From positions 620,001 to 684,000 of the forward strand of contig NZ_CP035492.1 in the NCBI RefSeq assembly GCF_004135365.1: a stretch of DNA of 64,000 bases. Reading direction: 5' to 3'. Below, in pieces: positions 20,588 through 29,396 of the stretch (the first letter of the stretch is position 1; the number at the start of each line of letters is the position of its first letter). Source of the DNA: Paenibacillus protaetiae (lineage in GTDB: Bacteria; Bacillota; Bacilli; Paenibacillales; Paenibacillaceae). The notes beneath the pieces were generated by a model. The model saw only the letters and a program-made list of their open reading frames with translations, ran no database searches and was not told the origin of the DNA. The translations under genes and the position numbers were made by a program.

Positions 20588-21608
20588 AGGGGCGGCAGCG
20601 GCCATTCTTTGCGCTTCGCTGCTGTTCATGAGCGCCTGCTCGCTTCTCCCGGATGAAGCGGAAGAGGAGGTGCTGCCTTCCATCGCACCGCCTCAAATAT
20701 CCAAAAAACCCGAATACGAGGTAACGACGGCTACGCTGGAGACGAAAGTGCAGGTTGTAGGCAAGCTGCTGTCGACGAAGGAAGAGCCGCTTTATTTTCC
20801 AATCGGCAACAAAAATTTAAAGACGCTTTATGTCAAAAGCGGCGATACGGTAACGGCCGGACAGCCGATCGGCGAGCTGGATGTAGACGATTTGCAAAAG
20901 CAGCTGAAGTCGCAGCAGCTGGACTTCCGCAAGGAAGAGCTGTCGATGAAGGAAACGCTCCGCAATAAGGATACGATGGACCCGATTGAATTCGAGGAGT
21001 TGTCCATCGCATTTGAAGAGAAACGGCAAGCGATCGCCGATCTGCAGGAAGAAATCGGTAAAGCGCAGCTTGTTGCGCCTTTTGCCGGAACGATTATGGA
21101 TTTGAACGTGCAAAAGGGTGATTTGATTACGGCCTATAAGCAAATCGGGGTGCTGGCCGATACAGCCGCACTTATTCCGGCAGCGAAGCTGACGAAGGAC
21201 CAGCTGTCCAAAGTGGCGGTTGGCATGCCTGTTGTTGCAAATATCAACAGTGTGGGCGAACTGAAAGGCACCGTCAAGGTGCTTCCGCTGTCCAGCGGCT
21301 CCGATTCCGGCAACAACGGGGAACAAAATTTGGACCGGCCTGAAGACTACATGCAGGTGGAACTGAAAGATATGCCCAAAGGGCTGACCCGCGGCATGCC
21401 GATTTCGATCAGCATTATCATTAACCGGAAAGAAAACGCCGTCGTTATCCCGCCTTCCACGCTTCGGACGATCGGGTCGAGGACATATGTGCAAGTCGTC
21501 GATGACAGCGGTAAACGCGAGGTGGACGTAGAGGTCGGCCAGCAGACATCCACGCAAATTGAAATTTTGCAGGGGCTGACGCCGGGGCAGAAAGTGGTAG
21601 GTCGTTAG
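20553..21608 (+). CDS. Membrane-fusion/adaptor lipoprotein (MacA/YknX-like)
   Basis: The N-terminus is a lipoprotein signal (hydrophobic stretch ending LLFMSAC), so it is anchored outside the membrane. A lipoyl/barrel-sandwich region (residues 60-110 and again after VAPFAGTIMDLNVQKGD), a short coiled hairpin (about 115-165) and a beta-barrel C-terminal part (TRGMPISISIII, VVIPPSTLRT) are the layout of HlyD/MacA adaptors. ATG 20553 follows GGAGG. It probably works with the FtsX-type permease encoded next, which begins three bases after its stop. Confidence 0.87.
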   Translation: MYTKWWTGSFYKGAAAAILCASLLFMSACSLLPDEAEEEVLPSIAPPQISKKPEYEVTTATLETKVQVVGKLLSTKEEPLYFPIGNKNLKTLYVKSGDTVTAGQPIGELDVDDLQKQLKSQQLDFRKEELSMKETLRNKDTMDPIEFEELSIAFEEKRQAIADLQEEIGKAQLVAPFAGTIMDLNVQKGDLITAYKQIGVLADTAALIPAAKLTKDQLSKVAVGMPVVANINSVGELKGTVKVLPLSSGSDSGNNGEQNLDRPEDYMQVELKDMPKGLTRGMPISISIIINRKENAVVIPPSTLRTIGSRTYVQVVDDSGKREVDVEVGQQTSTQIEILQGLTPGQKVVGR

Positions 21609-21611
21609 CCT

Positions 21612-24467
21612 ATGGGGATCCCGCTCTTTCGATTTCTGTTCCGTAAAATGTGGAATACCCGCTGGCTGACCATCAGCACGCTTATGGGACTTATTATTGC
21701 AGTTGCTTTTGCGACAAGCATCCCGATGTATGCGGACGGCGCCTTGAAGCGGGTGGTCACGGAATCGCTGAAGGAAAAAAGCGAAGGCATGCCGGCAGGT
21801 TCGCTCCTGATGCGCTATCAAGCGCCGGGCGGCGCCAAAACCGATTTGAAAGCACTGGATAGCGTCGACCAGTATATTCGGGAAGGCGTTCCCGCCGCCA
21901 TTGGTTTTCCAAGCGGAACCTATGTCCGCAACTATTCCATCCGCAGCGCGGATGTTGTGCCGGAAGATTCCTCGAAGGTGGATGCCAGCCGCAGCCGGCA
22001 GCTGACGATTACGAGTATGACCGGTCTGCAGGATAAGGTGGAGCTGACGCAGGGCAAATGGTATTCCGAGACGGCCGGCAGCGACGGCACGCTGGAGGCG
22101 GTGCTGCTTGAAGAGGCGATGTACCGCAACGACATCCATATCGGCGATGTCTATGAATATCCCGTATACGGCGGTTTAAACTTGACGCTGCGCGTCAAAA
22201 TCGTAGGCGCCTATAAGCCGCTGAACGATACCGATCCTTATTGGTATCAAGGGCTCGAGTCGATGATGGGCGCCGTTCAAATCGGCGACAAGGCGTTTAA
22301 CCAGACGCTGCTGGAACAGCAGCATGTGCCGATCCAGAACGCCGGCTGGTATTACGTCTTTGATCTGTCGGACATTCATACCAGCGAGCTTACCCCGCTT
22401 GGCCGGACGCTGGAGCGGCTTAATATCGAGCTGTATCAGCGGCTGAAAGATACCCGGATTGAAATATCGTTTGCGAATACATTGAAGGAATTCCGCTCGC
22501 AAAGCGTGCAGCTGCAGACGATGCTGTTTATGCTGGCGGCGCCGATGCTGGCGATGGTGTTTTATTTTATCGCAATGAACGCCCGGCAGGCGCTTGATAA
22601 GCAGCGAAGCGACATTGCCGTGCTGCGGAGCCGGGGAGCGGGCACACGGCAAATTATATGGATATATTTGCTGGAAGGGCTGCTGCTTGGCATTATCGCG
22701 CTGCTGACCGGGCCGTTTCTCGGCTGGTTTATGGCGAAAAGCATCGGTTCGGCGAACGGTTTCCTGTCGTTCGTGAACCGGAAGTCGATTCCGATCGGCT
22801 TCGGAACCGAAGCGATCATAGCCGGCGCAGCGGCCGTGCTGCTGGCCATTCTGGCCACATTAATTCCAGCCGTGCTGTATGCCCGTTCCTCTATCGTCAG
22901 CTACAAGCGGGACCTCGCCCGTTCCGACCGGGGACCGTTATGGCAGCGCTGGTTTCTTGACATCGTGCTGCTGGGCATCGCGGGTTACGGGTGGTATTTG
23001 TTTAACGAAAGGCAAATGCTGACGTTCCAGACCGGGATGACAACGGATCAGCTCAACGTGCAGCCGTTTCTGTTTTTTGTACCGGCGATATCCATTTTTG
23101 CGATCGGGTTGTTCTGCTTGCGGTTGTTCCCGTGGCTGCTCAAGCTGTTTAACTGGCTCGGGCGCAAGTTTTTGCCGGTGCCGCTTTATTTAACGCTGAC
23201 GCAGCTGTCCCGTTCGTCCAAAGGATATTATCCGCTTATGATTTTGCTCATTTTGACGCTGGGGCTTGGCGTGTATAATGCTTCCGCTGCCCGGACGATC
23301 GATTTGAACTCCGAGGAGCGCACGCTGTACAAATACGGATCGGACGTCATCGTGCAGACCGTATGGGAAGGCACGGCGGAGTTTACGGGCAACAGCGGAG
23401 GAGCCGGCGGTGGAGCAGGCGGAGGTGGCGGCGGGAACGGCGGCGGTCAGCAGGCTGCACCGACCAAAATTTTGTACAATGAGCCGCCATTCGAAATTTT
23501 TCGCGGCCTGGAAGGCGTTGAAGCCGCTGCCCGGGTGCTTCAGGCAAAAGCAAGCATTGTCGTATCGAACCGTTCCATTGGCCAAGGTACCGTCATGGGC
23601 ATTGATAACGTTGATTTTGCCACTGTCGGCTGGTTTCGGGAAGACCTGTTCCCGGTCCACCAAAACTATTATTTGCGCAATATGGGGCTGTATGAAGAAG
23701 CAGCGCTTATTCCGACGAGCGTAGCGGAGAAATATCAGCTGAAGCTGGGGGATACGATATCGGCCGGATTCCCCGACGGCAAAATCGACTTTGTCATCGT
23801 GGGCATATTGCCGTATTGGCCCAGCCAATATCCGGAGCAGTCGCCGTTTATTATCGCGAATCTCGATTATATTTTTGACCAGCTCCCGCTTATGCCGTAC
23901 GAGGTATGGCTCAAGATGAAGGATGGCGCCAAGGTCGCTCCGATCCTGGAGAAGCTGAGCGACAGCCACATTGCTGTCGCCTCCGTCAAGGATGTGCGCA
24001 ACGAGCTCATTACGCAGGCGAAGCTGCCGACCAGAGGCGGCATATTCGGCATATTGAGCTTAGGGTTCCTCGTTTCTGTTATCGTCACGCTCGTTGGTTA
24101 TGTGCTGTATTGGTTTTTCAACTTGTCGGGACGGGTTGTGCAGTTTGGGGTGCTGCGGGCCATGGGGCTTTCACGCGGCCAGCTGACCGGCATGCTGCTG
24201 CTGGAGCAGCTGCTGACGGCCGGCTTGTCAATCGGGCTGGGCATTGTTATCGGCAAGGTAACCAGCCTGCTGTTCCTTCCGTTCCTGCAAACCGCCGAGA
24301 ACGTCACCGATACGGTGCCGCCGTTCCGCGTCGTCTTTAACTCGCAGGATATGCTGCAGCTGTATGGTGTGGTGGGCTTCATGATCGCGTTCGGCGCGAT
24401 TCTGCTCTTCGTGCATATACGCCGGCTGCGTGTCCATCAAGCGGTCAAAATGGGAGAGGAGCGGTAA
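21612..24467 (+). CDS. Large FtsX-like ABC transporter permease
   Basis: This 951-residue protein has an N-terminal membrane helix (about 17-38), a large extracytoplasmic MacB-like domain, a first FtsX block of three helices (about 290-430), more helices around 450-570, a second extracytoplasmic domain beginning with a glycine-rich linker (about 595-615), and a C-terminal FtsX block (about 810-945). That is a duplicated FtsX layout, as in bacitracin/antimicrobial-peptide or lipoprotein transporters that do not form channels but transmit ATPase motion outside the cell. It follows the adaptor gene by three bases, with no strong ribosome binding site of its own. Confidence 0.88.
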   Translation: MGIPLFRFLFRKMWNTRWLTISTLMGLIIAVAFATSIPMYADGALKRVVTESLKEKSEGMPAGSLLMRYQAPGGAKTDLKALDSVDQYIREGVPAAIGFPSGTYVRNYSIRSADVVPEDSSKVDASRSRQLTITSMTGLQDKVELTQGKWYSETAGSDGTLEAVLLEEAMYRNDIHIGDVYEYPVYGGLNLTLRVKIVGAYKPLNDTDPYWYQGLESMMGAVQIGDKAFNQTLLEQQHVPIQNAGWYYVFDLSDIHTSELTPLGRTLERLNIELYQRLKDTRIEISFANTLKEFRSQSVQLQTMLFMLAAPMLAMVFYFIAMNARQALDKQRSDIAVLRSRGAGTRQIIWIYLLEGLLLGIIALLTGPFLGWFMAKSIGSANGFLSFVNRKSIPIGFGTEAIIAGAAAVLLAILATLIPAVLYARSSIVSYKRDLARSDRGPLWQRWFLDIVLLGIAGYGWYLFNERQMLTFQTGMTTDQLNVQPFLFFVPAISIFAIGLFCLRLFPWLLKLFNWLGRKFLPVPLYLTLTQLSRSSKGYYPLMILLILTLGLGVYNASAARTIDLNSEERTLYKYGSDVIVQTVWEGTAEFTGNSGGAGGGAGGGGGGNGGGQQAAPTKILYNEPPFEIFRGLEGVEAAARVLQAKASIVVSNRSIGQGTVMGIDNVDFATVGWFREDLFPVHQNYYLRNMGLYEEAALIPTSVAEKYQLKLGDTISAGFPDGKIDFVIVGILPYWPSQYPEQSPFIIANLDYIFDQLPLMPYEVWLKMKDGAKVAPILEKLSDSHIAVASVKDVRNELITQAKLPTRGGIFGILSLGFLVSVIVTLVGYVLYWFFNLSGRVVQFGVLRAMGLSRGQLTGMLLLEQLLTAGLSIGLGIVIGKVTSLLFLPFLQTAENVTDTVPPFRVVFNSQDMLQLYGVVGFMIAFGAILLFVHIRRLRVHQAVKMGEER

Positions 24468-24469
24468 CG

Positions 24470-25519
24470 TTGATCGAATGCGAAGGGCTTGTCAAAATTT
24501 ACAAAACAGACGATCTCGAGGTCGTTGCCCTGCAAGGACTGAACTTGACGGTGGAGGACGGCGAGCTGATGGCCATTATCGGCAACAGCGGCAGCGGCAA
24601 ATCTACTTTGCTGAATATATTAGGCGGCCTGGACCGCCCCTCCGCCGGGCAAGTGAAGGTAGGACCGTGGGATTTGCTCAAAATTACCGAAGAGCAGCTT
24701 GTCCAGTATAAGCGCGATACGGTAGGCTTCATCTGGCAAAACAATGCGCGCAACCTGCTTCCTTATTTATCGGCGCTGGAAAACGTCGAAATGCCGATGA
24801 TGCTGTCCGGCAAATCGGATCGTGCTTACGCCAAGCAGCTGCTGGAATGGGTGGGCCTGAAAGAGCGGATGCACAACAAGCTCCATCAGCTGTCCGGCGG
24901 AGAGCAGCAGCGTGTTGCGATTGCGATTTCGCTTGCGAACCGGCCGAAGCTGCTTCTCGCTGATGAGCCTACCGGCTCGGTGGATACGGCGACATCCGAT
25001 ATGATTATGGGCATCTTCCGGCGGCTGAACAAAGAGATTGGCGTAACAATCGTCATTGTTACCCACGACTTGACGCTGGCGGGAAAGGTCGACCGCGTTG
25101 TAGCGATCCGCGACGGCTTGACGAGCACAGAGTTTATTAAGCGCAATCCGAATATGCTGTCCGGTGAAGAAGCGGTGCAGCTGGCCGACAAGTCGAAGGG
25201 GCTGCAGTCCACGGTGCATGAAGCCTATGTTGTGGTAGACCGAGTAGGCCGGCTGCAGGTACCAAAAGAATATTTAACCGCACTGCAAATTAAAGACAAA
25301 GCATCGATGGAATTTGACGGTGAGCGGATTATTATTACGCCGCCGAAATCATTGGGGGCTGAAGATGGAGAAGGGGAAACAGTTGGGCAAATGGGCGGCG
25401 GCGCTTGTATCGGTGACGCTGTTGGCAGGCGTATTATCGGCTTGCAGCGGCGGCAACGACAGCTCGGCGGAGAAGCGGGTGCTGCGCATCGGCGTTCTTT
25501 ACGGCAGCGCAGACAATGA
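24470..25519 (+). CDS. Second MacB/LolD-type ABC ATP-binding protein, 3' end probably frameshifted
   Basis: Walker A GNSGSGKST, signature LSGGEQQRVAIA and Walker B LLLADEPTGSVD mark another MacB-class ATPase, followed by a C-terminal domain of about 70 residues ending RIIITPPKS. TTG 24470 follows GAGGAGCGG and starts two bases after the permease stop. The last 50 or so residues as read (IGLQRRQRQLGGEAGAAHRR) look out of frame and overlap the next gene by 155 bases. One more G in the GGGGG run at 25353-25357 would end the protein at TGA 25360-25362, two bases before the next start. I take the long tail as an artefact. Confidence 0.82.
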   Translation: MIECEGLVKIYKTDDLEVVALQGLNLTVEDGELMAIIGNSGSGKSTLLNILGGLDRPSAGQVKVGPWDLLKITEEQLVQYKRDTVGFIWQNNARNLLPYLSALENVEMPMMLSGKSDRAYAKQLLEWVGLKERMHNKLHQLSGGEQQRVAIAISLANRPKLLLADEPTGSVDTATSDMIMGIFRRLNKEIGVTIVIVTHDLTLAGKVDRVVAIRDGLTSTEFIKRNPNMLSGEEAVQLADKSKGLQSTVHEAYVVVDRVGRLQVPKEYLTALQIKDKASMEFDGERIIITPPKSLGAEDGEGETVGQMGGGACIGDAVGRRIIGLQRRQRQLGGEAGAAHRRSLRQRRQ

Positions 25520-26870
25520 GTCCTACACGCGCCAGCAGTATACCGACACGTATGAATATACGCATAAAAATATCGACATCGAAATCGTATCGGCCATTGA
25601 CTACAACGATACGCGGTTTGAAACACCCGATCCGAACGGCGTAGTAAAGCAGCCGGATCCGTATGAGGAAATGACCAAAATGCTGACCGGAGACAATCCG
25701 GTGGACGTTATTATTTTCGGTTACGACTATTTGAAGCGGTTAACGCAGGATAATATGCTTAAGCAGCTTGATCCGCTGATCGCCCAAGATAAATTCGATA
25801 TTGCCGATTATGTGCCGACGGTAATCGACGGCATCAAGACGGCCGGAGACAATAACATTTATGCGCTGACGCCGTCGTTCAGCTCCTCTGCGCTTTATTA
25901 CAACAAATCGATGTTTACCGAAGCTGGCGTAGATTTCCCAACGGACGGCATGACCTGGGATCAAGTGTTTGACCTGGCCCGCCTTGTCAGCAAAGGGGAC
26001 GGAGAAGAGCGCCAATTCGGCTTGACAATGAACCGCTGGGGTTCCGATGCTTATTCCGATCTGATGACGTACAGCGCTCCGCTTGGCTTGAAGAAATGGG
26101 ACGACAAGCTGGAAAAGATGACGGTTAACGAGCCGGGCTGGCAGGCGGTATGGGAGAAAATCGCCGGCATTTACAAGGACCATATTTCTCCGACTCAGGA
26201 AGATATGCAGGCGTTCTATAATAAGCTGAACCAGCCTAACGGCGACGGCAGCTATTATTACAACCCGATTGGCAATGATTTATTCCTGAACGGGCGTGTT
26301 GCGATGACCATCGGGGAATACAACTATACGAATGAGATCAAAACTACTATGGACAACGCCAGCAAAATTAAAGACTTTAAGCCGTTTGAATGGGATGTCG
26401 TAACGCCTCCGACCCATGCGGAAGCGCCTGGTGTCGGCAACGTGTACTTGAGCGATCTGATGGGCATTAATGCCAATGCGCAAAATGCCGACGACGCTTG
26501 GGATTTCATCAAGTTCACGAACAGCAAGGAATGGGCGGAGCTGAAATCCCGCAGCATGACAGAACTGTCGGCCCGTCAAGAATTCATTAAACCGCGCGAC
26601 GGCCTCAACTTTAACATTAAAGCCTTTACGACACTGAAGCCGATTCCGCCGCAATCCGTGGATCTGAACAAACAGTATATGGAGAACCCTCGTCTGTATG
26701 AAGCGGAGCAGCCGGCATATAACCTGTTCCAAGAAGTGCTGCAGGGCACGAAGACTGTGCCGGAAGCTCTGGCCGCATGGGAAACGGAAGGCAATAAAAT
26801 ATTGACCGATATTAAAAACAACCCGACTGGCAGCGGCGTAGGCATCGCAAAGCCGGGTATCCGTTATTAA
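25365..26870 (+). CDS. Family 1-like extracellular solute-binding lipoprotein
   Basis: The protein (501 residues) starts with a lipoprotein signal ending GVLSACSGG and has the bilobed layout of ABC solute-binding proteins of the sugar class (VDVIIFGYDYLKRL, ALYYNKSMFTEAGVDFP, GMTWDQVFDLARLV, LFLNGRVAMTIGEY). The ligand cannot be read from the sequence. No importer permease genes follow; instead it closes the MacB-type operon, so it may act as the sensing or cargo-binding part of that exporter. ATG 25365 is chosen as giving a clean signal peptide. A terminator follows. Confidence 0.82.
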   Translation: MEKGKQLGKWAAALVSVTLLAGVLSACSGGNDSSAEKRVLRIGVLYGSADNESYTRQQYTDTYEYTHKNIDIEIVSAIDYNDTRFETPDPNGVVKQPDPYEEMTKMLTGDNPVDVIIFGYDYLKRLTQDNMLKQLDPLIAQDKFDIADYVPTVIDGIKTAGDNNIYALTPSFSSSALYYNKSMFTEAGVDFPTDGMTWDQVFDLARLVSKGDGEERQFGLTMNRWGSDAYSDLMTYSAPLGLKKWDDKLEKMTVNEPGWQAVWEKIAGIYKDHISPTQEDMQAFYNKLNQPNGDGSYYYNPIGNDLFLNGRVAMTIGEYNYTNEIKTTMDNASKIKDFKPFEWDVVTPPTHAEAPGVGNVYLSDLMGINANAQNADDAWDFIKFTNSKEWAELKSRSMTELSARQEFIKPRDGLNFNIKAFTTLKPIPPQSVDLNKQYMENPRLYEAEQPAYNLFQEVLQGTKTVPEALAAWETEGNKILTDIKNNPTGSGVGIAKPGIRY

Positions 26871-26924
26871 TTCGGCAGGCGTTTAACCGCCGCCAGTCGA
26901 TGATAAGCTGGAAAGCTGAATAGG

Positions 26925-26985
26925 AGCAAAGAAGCTGCCCGCTGTGCGCTGTAAGCCGCGCTACATGCGGCTTCTTTGCTTTTTT
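26925..26985 (+). terminator. Terminator of the ABC export operon
   Basis: AGCAAAGAAGC (26925-26935) pairs with GCTTCTTTGCT (26970-26980), with an inner hairpin AAGCCGC/GCGGCTT, followed by TTTTT. Confidence 0.8.
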
Positions 26986-27084
26986 GGCGCGAAAACAGAA
27001 ATAGGTTAGCCGCAGCTGCCGATCTCGAATGGTTCTTTCCTTGTTTGGGGAAATATAACTTCAAATAAAGGAGGGAGCTTAGAC

Positions 27085-27249
27085 ATGAGGTGGATTTATT
27101 GGGTTCGGCTGTATGATACCAAATTTCAGGCGGGATGCCTGGTCAGGCGGATGGAGAACGACTGGTGGGTTTACGGCTACGATTGCCCCAAAGAAATCGA
27201 AGTGTTTCGTTCGCGCAAAGGAAGATATGGCGTCCGTTATTTGCCTTGA
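27085..27249 (+). CDS. Small hypothetical protein, 54 residues
   Basis: The reading frame is short but preceded by an excellent AAGGAGGG ribosome binding site (27068-27075). The product begins MRWIYWVRLYDTKFQAG and is rich in tryptophan, tyrosine and arginine with two cysteines; no membrane helix or signal. I recognise no family. It lies alone between the ABC operon terminator and the tRNA promoter. Confidence 0.65.
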   Translation: MRWIYWVRLYDTKFQAGCLVRRMENDWWVYGYDCPKEIEVFRSRKGRYGVRYLP

Positions 27250-27285
27250 TCAATCGGTTTAAACGAAACTTCCATAAAAAAATGC

Positions 27286-27315
27286 TTGACTTCCACTAGC
27301 ACATTCCTGTATATT
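27286..27315 (+). promoter_or_regulatory. Promoter of the three-tRNA cluster
   Basis: TTGACT at 27286-27291 and TATATT at 27310-27315 lie 18 bases apart, upstream of the fMet tRNA gene. Confidence 0.75.
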
Positions 27316-27353
27316 TATTTTTGTCGCCGTTTCTAAACGGTGGGTATAAATGA

Positions 27354-27430
<77 letters not shown>

Positions 27431-27457
27431 ACCTTTCGAAATCATGCACATTCGTTA

Positions 27458-27534
27458 GGGCCCTTAGCTCAGTTGGTTAGAGCGGTCGGCTCATAACCGA
27501 TTGGTCGGGGGTTCGAGTCCCTCAGGGCCCACCA
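27458..27534 (+). tRNA. tRNA-Ile (CAT, lysidine type)
   Basis: A 77-base cloverleaf with encoded CCA and anticodon loop CTCATAA. The anticodon is CAT, but the body (acceptor GGGCCC, TTAGCTCAGTTGGTTAGAGC, GGCTCATAACC) resembles the minor isoleucine tRNA of Bacillus and E. coli rather than elongator methionine tRNA. In that tRNA TilS converts C34 to lysidine so that it reads AUA. Automated tools may call it Met. Confidence 0.85.
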
Positions 27535-27549
27535 TTTGAAACACCATTC

Positions 27550-27635
27550 GCCGGGGTGGCGGAATAGGCAGACGCACAGGACTTAAAATCCTGCGGTGAG
27601 TGATCACCGTACGGGTTCGACCCCCGTTCCCGGCA
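27550..27635 (+). tRNA. tRNA-Leu (TAA)
   Basis: An 86-base class II tRNA with a long variable arm and anticodon loop CTTAAAA (anticodon TAA, 27584-27586). The acceptor GCCGGGG pairs with TCCCGGC; CCA is not encoded. Confidence 0.95.
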
Positions 27636-27736
27636 TACTTAAACTTCAAAAGTTTTTGAGGTTTTGCCTGATCTACATAATCCAAGTCTTGTACAAGACT
27701 TACGGAAAGCCTTCATTATAGTATCCTAAGCCGGAT

Positions 27737-27756
27737 GCCTGTAATGCAGGCTTTTT
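27737..27756 (+). terminator. Terminator of the tRNA cluster
   Basis: GCCTG-TAATG-CAGGC followed by TTTTT. A perfect 18-base palindrome (AAGTCTTGTACAAGACTT, 27684-27701) lies between the last tRNA and this hairpin; its role is unclear. Confidence 0.75.
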
Positions 27757-27858
27757 CGTTATGCTTTTTTGGATTGGTTCATGGTTTAGCCGACATATGC
27801 AGGGCGTTGAGAATTTGGTAGGATAGTGGTTAATTGATGAATAGGAGCGGAGCAGAAC

Positions 27859-28152
27859 ATGATGAACGCAATGGAATTTCAATCGTATGTAAAACAGTTT
27901 AGTGAGGATAAAGGTTTTGATACGAGCACGATCGAGCAGCGGATGTTGTATTTGATGACGGAGGTTGGGGAGCTGGCAAAGGAAGTGTTATCCGTTTCTT
28001 TTCACCCGGACCGGGAGAAGAGCGAAAATCTTGGATATGAGATGTATGACGTCGTATGGAATATTTTTGACCTGGCTAATAAGCTGGATATTGATCTGGC
28101 GGAAGCATTCCGGCAGAAGATGGAGATCAACGATAAAAGAACTTGGGCGTAA
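27859..28152 (+). CDS. MazG-like nucleotide pyrophosphohydrolase family protein
   Basis: The 97-residue protein has the single-domain MazG-like layout: four helices with the metal-binding acidic pairs in LMTEVGELAKEV and LGYEMYDVVWNIFDLA. Such proteins hydrolyse noncanonical NTPs or act on related pyrophosphates; the substrate is not known here. ATG 27859 (or 27862) follows GGAGCGGAGC. It is followed by a radical SAM gene 65 bases downstream, possibly co-transcribed. Confidence 0.85.
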   Translation: MMNAMEFQSYVKQFSEDKGFDTSTIEQRMLYLMTEVGELAKEVLSVSFHPDREKSENLGYEMYDVVWNIFDLANKLDIDLAEAFRQKMEINDKRTWA

Positions 28153-28217
28153 AGCCTGCAGTGCCAGCAGACTGGGGATTGTAATGGGCAGTAGCCAAAA
28201 AGGAAGGAGCAGCCGGT

Positions 28218-29030
28218 ATGGAAATTAGAGAACGCGAGCCGTCCAAATGGCTGACCAAGGCATCCGGTTATTTGGAAGGGTACAGCCATACGCTAAATCC
28301 GTATGCAGGCTGCTCCTTTGGCTGTTCTTATTGCTACGTGAGGCAAATGCCGGTCGGGTTGTTCCGCGGGGAGCCGTGGGGCAGCTGGGTGGACGTCAAA
28401 CGGTTTGACGCGGACCACTTCCGCAAAGAGTGGTTACGGGAGCTGGGCAAAGGACCGGTCACCGTATTTATGTCCTCGGCAACGGACCCGTACCAGCCGA
28501 TGGAATACGAGAAAAAAATTACGCGTTCCTTGCTGGAGACAATGGCGGAGCAGCCGCCGGATTTTCTTCTCGTGCAGACGCGGAGCCCGCTGGTGACACG
28601 GGATATCGATCTGCTGCTTGCGCTGGGAGCGCATGTGCGCGTCAGCATGACGGTAGAGACGGATCTGGAGCCGATGCGGAAGGCACTTACGCCTTCGGCT
28701 CCTCCGCTTGCCGCACGTTTTGCAGCGATGGAACAGCTGCAGGAGGCGGGCATCGCCGTTCAGGCGGCGGTGTCGCCGCTGCTGCCCTGCTCGGAGCAGT
28801 TCGCCGGCAAGCTGCTCGCAGCCGCGCCCCGTATCGTCGTCGACGATTATTTTCGCGGGGACGGGAGCGGAGGCAAGCGCACGGGCCGCCTGGCAGTGCG
28901 GGAGACGTACGAAAGTCTGGGCATGGGCGATTTCTACCGTCCGGCTTATGCCGACGAGTTCTACGAGCGCTTAAGCGCTGCAGCGCCTCCTAGCATTGTT
29001 TATTTCGGACAGGCGGGCTTTCTGCCGTAA
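28218..29030 (+). CDS. Radical SAM protein (Rv2578c/SPL-like family)
   Basis: The 4Fe-4S cluster cysteines C32, C36 and C39 are in the motif GCSFGCSYCY, which gives a CxxxCxxC radical SAM signature. The barrel continues with VTVFMSSATDPYQPME, VQTRSPLVTRDIDLL and VRVSMTVETD, a pattern of the small radical SAM proteins related to spore photoproduct lyase. The reaction is unknown. AGGAAGGAGC precedes the ATG. The last codons are the first copy of a degenerate repeat that continues into the intergenic region. Confidence 0.85.
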   Translation: MEIREREPSKWLTKASGYLEGYSHTLNPYAGCSFGCSYCYVRQMPVGLFRGEPWGSWVDVKRFDADHFRKEWLRELGKGPVTVFMSSATDPYQPMEYEKKITRSLLETMAEQPPDFLLVQTRSPLVTRDIDLLLALGAHVRVSMTVETDLEPMRKALTPSAPPLAARFAAMEQLQEAGIAVQAAVSPLLPCSEQFAGKLLAAAPRIVVDDYFRGDGSGGKRTGRLAVRETYESLGMGDFYRPAYADEFYERLSAAAPPSIVYFGQAGFLP

Positions 29031-29205
29031 CGGGCAATAAAGGGGCTTTTTTCGGTAATGGAGCTTGGCCCAAGCGGAGAGAGGCTTTTGCCGTGACGGA
29101 ACCGGGCACTCAGGAGGGGGCTTTTGCCGGGACAAGCCGGCGGAGTGAGTGTGGGGTCTGCTGTGATGAGCCGGGACGAACTGAGCAGGCTTTACCGTAA
29201 CAGAC
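29016..29205 (+). repeat. Degenerate tandem copies of the radical SAM gene 3' end
   Basis: The motif GGCTTTxTGCCGTAACGG, which spans the gene's stop codon at 29016-29035, recurs in decayed form at 29044, 29083, 29119 and 29188. The spacing is irregular (28-69 bases). The remaining bases to 29290 hold no gene that I can support. Confidence 0.5.
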
Positions 29206-29293
29206 TGAGGCTGAGCCTTGGGAGCAGATGGTAGTGAGCTGCAATAGAGTCGTTACGTTTTGCCCCACCCGCACGGCACACTCGCCCCAAAGT

Positions 29294-29368
29294 AAAAAAG
29301 CTTCACCTGCTTCGCTTGCGGGAAACGGATAGGTTTGCCTGCAAGAAACGGGTGAAGCTTTTTTTTTT
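29294..29368. terminator. Bidirectional terminator between the radical SAM and S-layer genes
   Basis: AAAAAAGCTTCACC (29294-29307) pairs with GGTGAAGCTTTTTT (29351-29364), with an inner CTTGC/GCAAG stem. A and T tracts on the two sides serve both convergent genes. Confidence 0.85.
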
Positions 29369-29396
29369 GAAATAAAGCGTGGCTTATTGCTAATGC

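Noticed and set aside
29016-29205. CRISPR or direct-repeat array
   Set aside because: The repeats are degenerate and unequally spaced, with no constant spacers and no cas genes in the window.
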